Source of the DNA: a virus
Strand: one strand, 5' to 3'
IMG/VR virus record: IMGVR_UViG_3300025543_000243
Coordinates: 1 to 22,389 of that record
Length of the DNA: 22,389 bases
Shown here one piece after another: positions 20,380 through 22,389 of the stretch (position 1 is its first letter; each line of letters begins with the position of its first letter). Below the pieces are notes generated by a model that saw nothing but the letters and a program-made list of their open reading frames with translations, had not been told where the DNA came from and did no database searches. Made by a program: the position numbers and the translations under genes.

Positions 20380-20409
20380 TTGCCTTTTCTGTGTCTATGT
20401 GTGTACACT
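20380..20409 (+). promoter_or_regulatory. Rightward promoter with overlapping GTGTACAC palindrome
   Basis: TTGCCT (20380-20385), an 18-nt spacer and TACACT (20404-20409) drive the operon at 20439. A perfect 8-bp palindrome GTGTACAC (20401-20408) overlaps the -10 and is a candidate operator. A Shine-Dalgarno-like AAAGGTGG (20426-20433) precedes the first gene. Confidence 0.6.
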
Positions 20410-20438
20410 CATGGTTATCCCAAAGAAAGGTGGAAATT

Positions 20439-20771
20439 ATGGGGTACTTCAAAAACCTGGAAATCGAGTTACAGGAAATCCAAGATGATGAGCTCAGGGA
20501 GATTGTGGCCTGGGATCGTGCACACAAAGGGAAGCTGACACCTAATGAGCGTTGGAAGATACTAACCAACGAAGTGCTGTTGAAGCGTGCATTGGTGTTG
20601 TGGAATAACGAAACCACACCAGCTCCTATGCCTGCTAGTGAGCATGTTGCTATACAGGTGCGTAGGCGTGACCTGCGTGCGCCCAAGAAGTCACTAATGT
20701 GCCCTATCGGGTGGAGCCTTATCGGTGTTGCACTTGTGACAGGTGTTGCACTTTTAGTGGTGAACCTCTGA
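20439..20771 (+). CDS. Membrane-anchored protein of unknown function
   Basis: A 110-aa protein. The first ~85 residues are charged and helical (YFKNLEIELQEIQDDELREIV...WDRAHKGKLTPNERWKIL). A C-terminal membrane helix (about 88-108, GWSLIGVALVTGVALLVVNL) anchors it, probably with the charged part in the cytoplasm. It is the first gene of a rightward operon of three small genes. The ATG at 20439 has AAAGGTGG about 6 nt upstream; earlier in-frame ATGs lie at or before the predicted transcription start. I do not recognise the family. Confidence 0.65.
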   Translation: MGYFKNLEIELQEIQDDELREIVAWDRAHKGKLTPNERWKILTNEVLLKRALVLWNNETTPAPMPASEHVAIQVRRRDLRAPKKSLMCPIGWSLIGVALVTGVALLVVNL

Positions 20772-20914
20772 TGTGGTGGGTTGTGATGGCTTCTGGTGCT
20801 GCGTTTGCGTTGGTGCCTAATCTTCTAAACCCTACTATTGGGGTGAATGGCTCAGTGATGCTTGGCGTGGGGCTGATGCTCTGGGCTGGGTTCAAGTTAG
20901 GAGAACAGAAATGA
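20771..20914 (+). CDS. 47-aa membrane protein of unknown function
   Basis: A 47-aa protein with two hydrophobic segments (about 3-16 and 26-42) and a short polar end KLGEQK. The ATG overlaps the TGA of the upstream gene (TGATG), and its end carries the Shine-Dalgarno of the next gene (AGGAG). Small two-helix membrane proteins in early phage operons are often host-takeover or superinfection factors, but nothing specific supports that here. Confidence 0.6.
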   Translation: MWWVVMASGAAFALVPNLLNPTIGVNGSVMLGVGLMLWAGFKLGEQK

Positions 20915-21087
20915 TTGAAGTAACAAGAGATGGGCGTGATGTTTGTGTGCGGTTGCGTGATGATGTTTGGCAACTGTCTGAGCCTGGGACACTGTGCCTC
21001 AGCTCAGCACAGGCGCAACACTTACGCCTTCACCTAAATCAGTTAGTGGATGCTGTGGAGCTCACTGATGACCATGAAGATGGCTAA
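20911..21087 (+). CDS. 58-aa hypothetical protein
   Basis: A 58-aa protein: VTRDGRDVCVRLRDDVWQLSEPGTLCLSSAQAQHLRLHLNQLVDAVEL, with an acidic tail. The beta-strand then helix pattern, with SSAQAQHLRLHLNQLVDAV, resembles small unnamed actinobacterial/actinophage proteins. AGGAG is 8 nt upstream and the ATG overlaps the previous TGA (ATGA). Its TAA overlaps the end of the leftward WhiB gene by 4 nt, so the two genes are tail to tail with no terminator between. Confidence 0.65.
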   Translation: MIEVTRDGRDVCVRLRDDVWQLSEPGTLCLSSAQAQHLRLHLNQLVDAVELTDDHEDG

Positions 21088-21335
21088 CGCTCCGATGGCA
21101 GTGTGCCAGCCCAAATCCCATAAGCCTGTTTTGTTTCGATAGCGTAGGCAAAACATTGAATACTAAGGGGACAGTCGTTACACAAAGCTTTGGCAACTCT
21201 GATCGCGTAATCTCTGGTCTGTTTGTCGGGGAAATCTTCGGGGAAAAATATCTCCGGCACAGCCTCGCATGGTGCGCCACCGTTATCAACGATGGCCTGT
21301 CCAAGTTCCCCATAGGAATGTCCCTGGTTGCTCAT
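21084..21335 (-). CDS. WhiB-family iron-sulfur transcription factor
   Basis: An 83-aa protein with the four WhiB cysteines at the canonical spacing: C23, then C52-x2-C55-x5-C61. AKALCNDCPLSIQCFAYAI is the Fe-S cluster core and is followed by GIWAG (73-77), the turn that contacts sigma factor in this family. The motif is usually GxWGG, so an Ala replaces one Gly. The C-terminal basic tail is short (TLPSER), as in phage WhiB proteins and unlike longer DNA-binding tails in hosts. WhiB proteins bind the housekeeping sigma factor of actinobacteria, so this one could redirect host or phage transcription. It is transcribed leftward, opposite to most genes here. Confidence 0.9.
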   Translation of the reverse strand: MSNQGHSYGELGQAIVDNGGAPCEAVPEIFFPEDFPDKQTRDYAIRVAKALCNDCPLSIQCFAYAIETKQAYGIWAGTLPSER

Positions 21336-21341
21336 AGTATA

Positions 21342-21347
21342 AGTCTA
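21342..21347 (-). promoter_or_regulatory. Possible -10 box of the WhiB gene
   Basis: On the minus strand TAGACT (21347-21342) lies 6 nt before the WhiB ATG, with TATACT filling that gap. No Shine-Dalgarno is present. The 25-bp divergent gap also holds the Shine-Dalgarno AAAGGAG (21347-21353) of the rightward gene at 21361, so the two start regions overlap. Confidence 0.35.
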
Positions 21348-21360
21348 AAGGAGAAATCTA

Positions 21361-21576
21361 ATGTCTGGTGACAATGTGGTAAGCATTGAAGCACATCAAC
21401 TTTCGCACAAGATTATGAATGATTGGCTCGCAGCTTATTCTGATAACGGTGCTATCTGGGCTGACTCTAATTCGCACCTTAGTGTGGCTAAACGTGACCT
21501 TCCAGAGGAAGTAATCCAGCAGGCTTATGAGCTGGCCCATGAACGGTGGAAGAAGATGCACAATGTTGCAGATTGA
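21361..21576 (+). CDS. 71-aa hypothetical protein
   Basis: A 71-aa protein, mostly helical: MSGDNVVSIEAHQLSHKIMNDW, a polar middle, and an alpha-helical end EEVIQQAYELAHERWKKMH. No known motif is recognised. A strong Shine-Dalgarno AAAGGAG (21347-21353) is 7 nt upstream. It overlaps the exonuclease gene by 14 nt, which suggests coupling, so it may act in the same DNA-processing operon. Confidence 0.7.
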   Translation: MSGDNVVSIEAHQLSHKIMNDWLAAYSDNGAIWADSNSHLSVAKRDLPEEVIQQAYELAHERWKKMHNVAD

Positions 21577-22147
21577 CCAGTTTGTTGCCTCTAAAGCCGT
21601 GAGCGCTGAACGGTGGCTGTCTGCTAGGCGTGAGGGTGTGACGGCTACACAGGTGGCGAAGGCGGCTTCTGGCCCTGGGGGCTTCGAGCAGGCTGTTAGC
21701 GACTATCAGGAGGATTGGGTGGAGCAGGATAACCCTTACATGGCTTTTGGTCGCGCCTGGGAGGGCCCAATTTCGATGGAGTTGAAGCAGCACTGGAATA
21801 TCATGCCTAACGATTGGCTTATCTGTCACGAGCAGTTCCGGCATCATATGGCTACACCCGATGGGTTGTCGCTTGCTCACAAGCAGATTAGCGAAATCAA
21901 AACTACTGGCAAAGAATGGAATCCTGCGCGGATCCCTATTCAGTACCGCAGGCAGGTGCAATGGCAACTTCATGTGACTGGTGCTGAAGTGTGTGTGTTT
22001 GCTTGGATGCTTCGGGAGGAACGGGATGGCGCTTTTATTCCGGCGTGGTTTGAACCTAACGTGATCATGATGGAAAGGGATGAGGGAATGATTGCTGAAT
22101 TGATTGTTACAGCCGATAAGTTGTGGGAAAGGGTTGAGCATGGATAG
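21563..22147 (+). CDS. YqaJ/RecB-like exonuclease (PD-(D/E)xK)
   Basis: A 194-aa protein with the pattern of the YqaJ viral recombinase/lambda-exonuclease fold. It has REGVTATQVAKA (23-34), GRAWE (63-67), D100 in ATPDG, E111 and K113 in EIKTTG, and QVQWQLHVTG (131-140), where the Q residues complete the active-site helix. It would degrade one strand of duplex ends to feed single-strand annealing or replication recombination. A paired annealing protein is not seen in this window but may lie beyond its end. Start ATG 21563 is chosen for overlap with the upstream gene; the frame extends to 21527 without a better signal. Confidence 0.88.
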   Translation: MLQIDQFVASKAVSAERWLSARREGVTATQVAKAASGPGGFEQAVSDYQEDWVEQDNPYMAFGRAWEGPISMELKQHWNIMPNDWLICHEQFRHHMATPDGLSLAHKQISEIKTTGKEWNPARIPIQYRRQVQWQLHVTGAEVCVFAWMLREERDGAFIPAWFEPNVIMMERDEGMIAELIVTADKLWERVEHG

Positions 22148-22271
22148 GAAAGATGTGAATGTGTTGCGGGTTGCTGATAAGTATGTGGCTGAGTTGAGGG
22201 AGCGCCCTGAGTCGTGGCGTGACTTTTGGCAGGTTGAGGGGAAACTGTTGGAACAGAAGAAGGGGAAATGA
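22140..22271 (+). CDS. 43-aa hypothetical protein
   Basis: A 43-aa charged helical protein (MDRKDVNVLRVADKYVAELRERPESWRDFWQVEGKLLEQKKGK). It overlaps the exonuclease by 8 nt and the next gene by a few nucleotides, so it is part of the same operon. No motif is recognised. The overlap pattern and composition support coding. Confidence 0.65.
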   Translation: MDRKDVNVLRVADKYVAELRERPESWRDFWQVEGKLLEQKKGK

Positions 22272-22389
22272 TGGAACTGAAACTGGATGAGATTACGCCT
22301 AACAACCTGATTATGGTTGCTGCTAATCGTGAGGAAATGAAACTGAGGAACCTGGTCAGGTCTGAGGCGATTGCTTTGGGTGATGAGTT
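22271..22389 (+). CDS. Start of a further operon gene, cut by the window end
   Basis: Thirty-nine codons are visible, MELKLDEITPNNLIMVAANREEMK and on, running off the window. AAGGGG (22260-22265) is 5 nt upstream of ATG 22271; an ATG one codon earlier (22268) is also possible. Too little is present to assign a family. Its place after a YqaJ-like exonuclease makes a DNA-metabolism gene likely, by inference only. Confidence 0.6.
   Translation, partial: MELKLDEITPNNLIMVAANREEMKLRNLVRSEAIALGDE

Noticed and set aside
21488-22141. 217-codon antisense open frame over the exonuclease
   Set aside because: Same reasons: the sense strand carries intact nuclease motifs and the antisense protein is rich in odd His/Pro/Ser runs.
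1-22389. tRNA genes, insertion sequences, integrase and attachment sites
   Set aside because: I searched by eye for tRNA arms, transposase or integrase motifs and terminal repeats and found none; a tRNA scan could still be run.

Overview
This window looks like the left arm of the genome of a tailed double-stranded DNA phage with siphovirus morphology: an HK97-type head and a long non-contractile tail with a tape measure. The host is probably an actinobacterium. The window encodes a WhiB-type iron-sulfur transcription factor, which is restricted to Actinobacteria and their phages. Several genes also seem to be read from leaderless transcripts, with a -10 box 6-8 nt before the start codon and no Shine-Dalgarno sequence. 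Base composition looks close to even, low for a soil actinobacterium. The protein at 18130-18516 resembles one I associate with aquatic phages. A freshwater or marine mid-GC actinobacterial host (for example Microbacteriaceae of the Rhodoluna/Aquiluna kind) is therefore my inference, not something shown here.

Layout. Positions 175-750 hold a small zinc-ribbon/primase-polymerase-like gene behind a leaderless promoter. Positions 755-6753 hold packaging and head assembly: TerS, TerL, a 42-aa membrane protein, portal, an unassigned virion-like protein, a four-domain prohead protease that includes a HAD phosphatase-like domain, and a 54-aa protein. A terminator follows. Positions 6828-7192 form an insulated unit for a 76-aa cysteine-motif protein with its own promoter and terminator. 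Positions 7219-8503 hold the major capsid gene and a strong terminator. Positions 8507-11014 hold a three-gene sugar-transferase module (GT4, MptE/DUF115-like, GT2) inserted between capsid and connector genes.

Positions 11036-18516 hold connector and tail genes: head-tail adaptor, tail terminator, major tail protein, two chaperone products joined by a -1 ribosomal frameshift, a gp10-like protein, a tape measure with 44-residue repeats, a minor tail protein, two paralogous tail modules (the second fused to a glycine-rich adhesin-like domain) and an aquatic-phage tail protein. Positions 18509-20072 hold lysis genes: a Cys-rich microprotein, an M23 endolysin, three small membrane proteins including an r1t-type holin, and a 29-aa Cys peptide. 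A strong terminator follows.

Positions 20137-21335 mix two leftward regulators (a helix-turn-helix protein and WhiB) with a rightward operon of three small genes. From 21361 to the window end, rightward genes lead into DNA metabolism, with a YqaJ/RecB-like exonuclease as the recognisable member.

The rightward late genes are tightly packed, mostly with TAATG, TGATG or ATGA overlaps. This implies translational coupling. The capsid gene and the 76-aa gene are separated from their neighbours by terminators and private promoters. The most unusual elements are the HAD-containing protease with a possible internal start, the sugar-transferase module, the insulated 76-aa gene with two possible start modes, and the recurring GGTAGAAT promoter-like motif.
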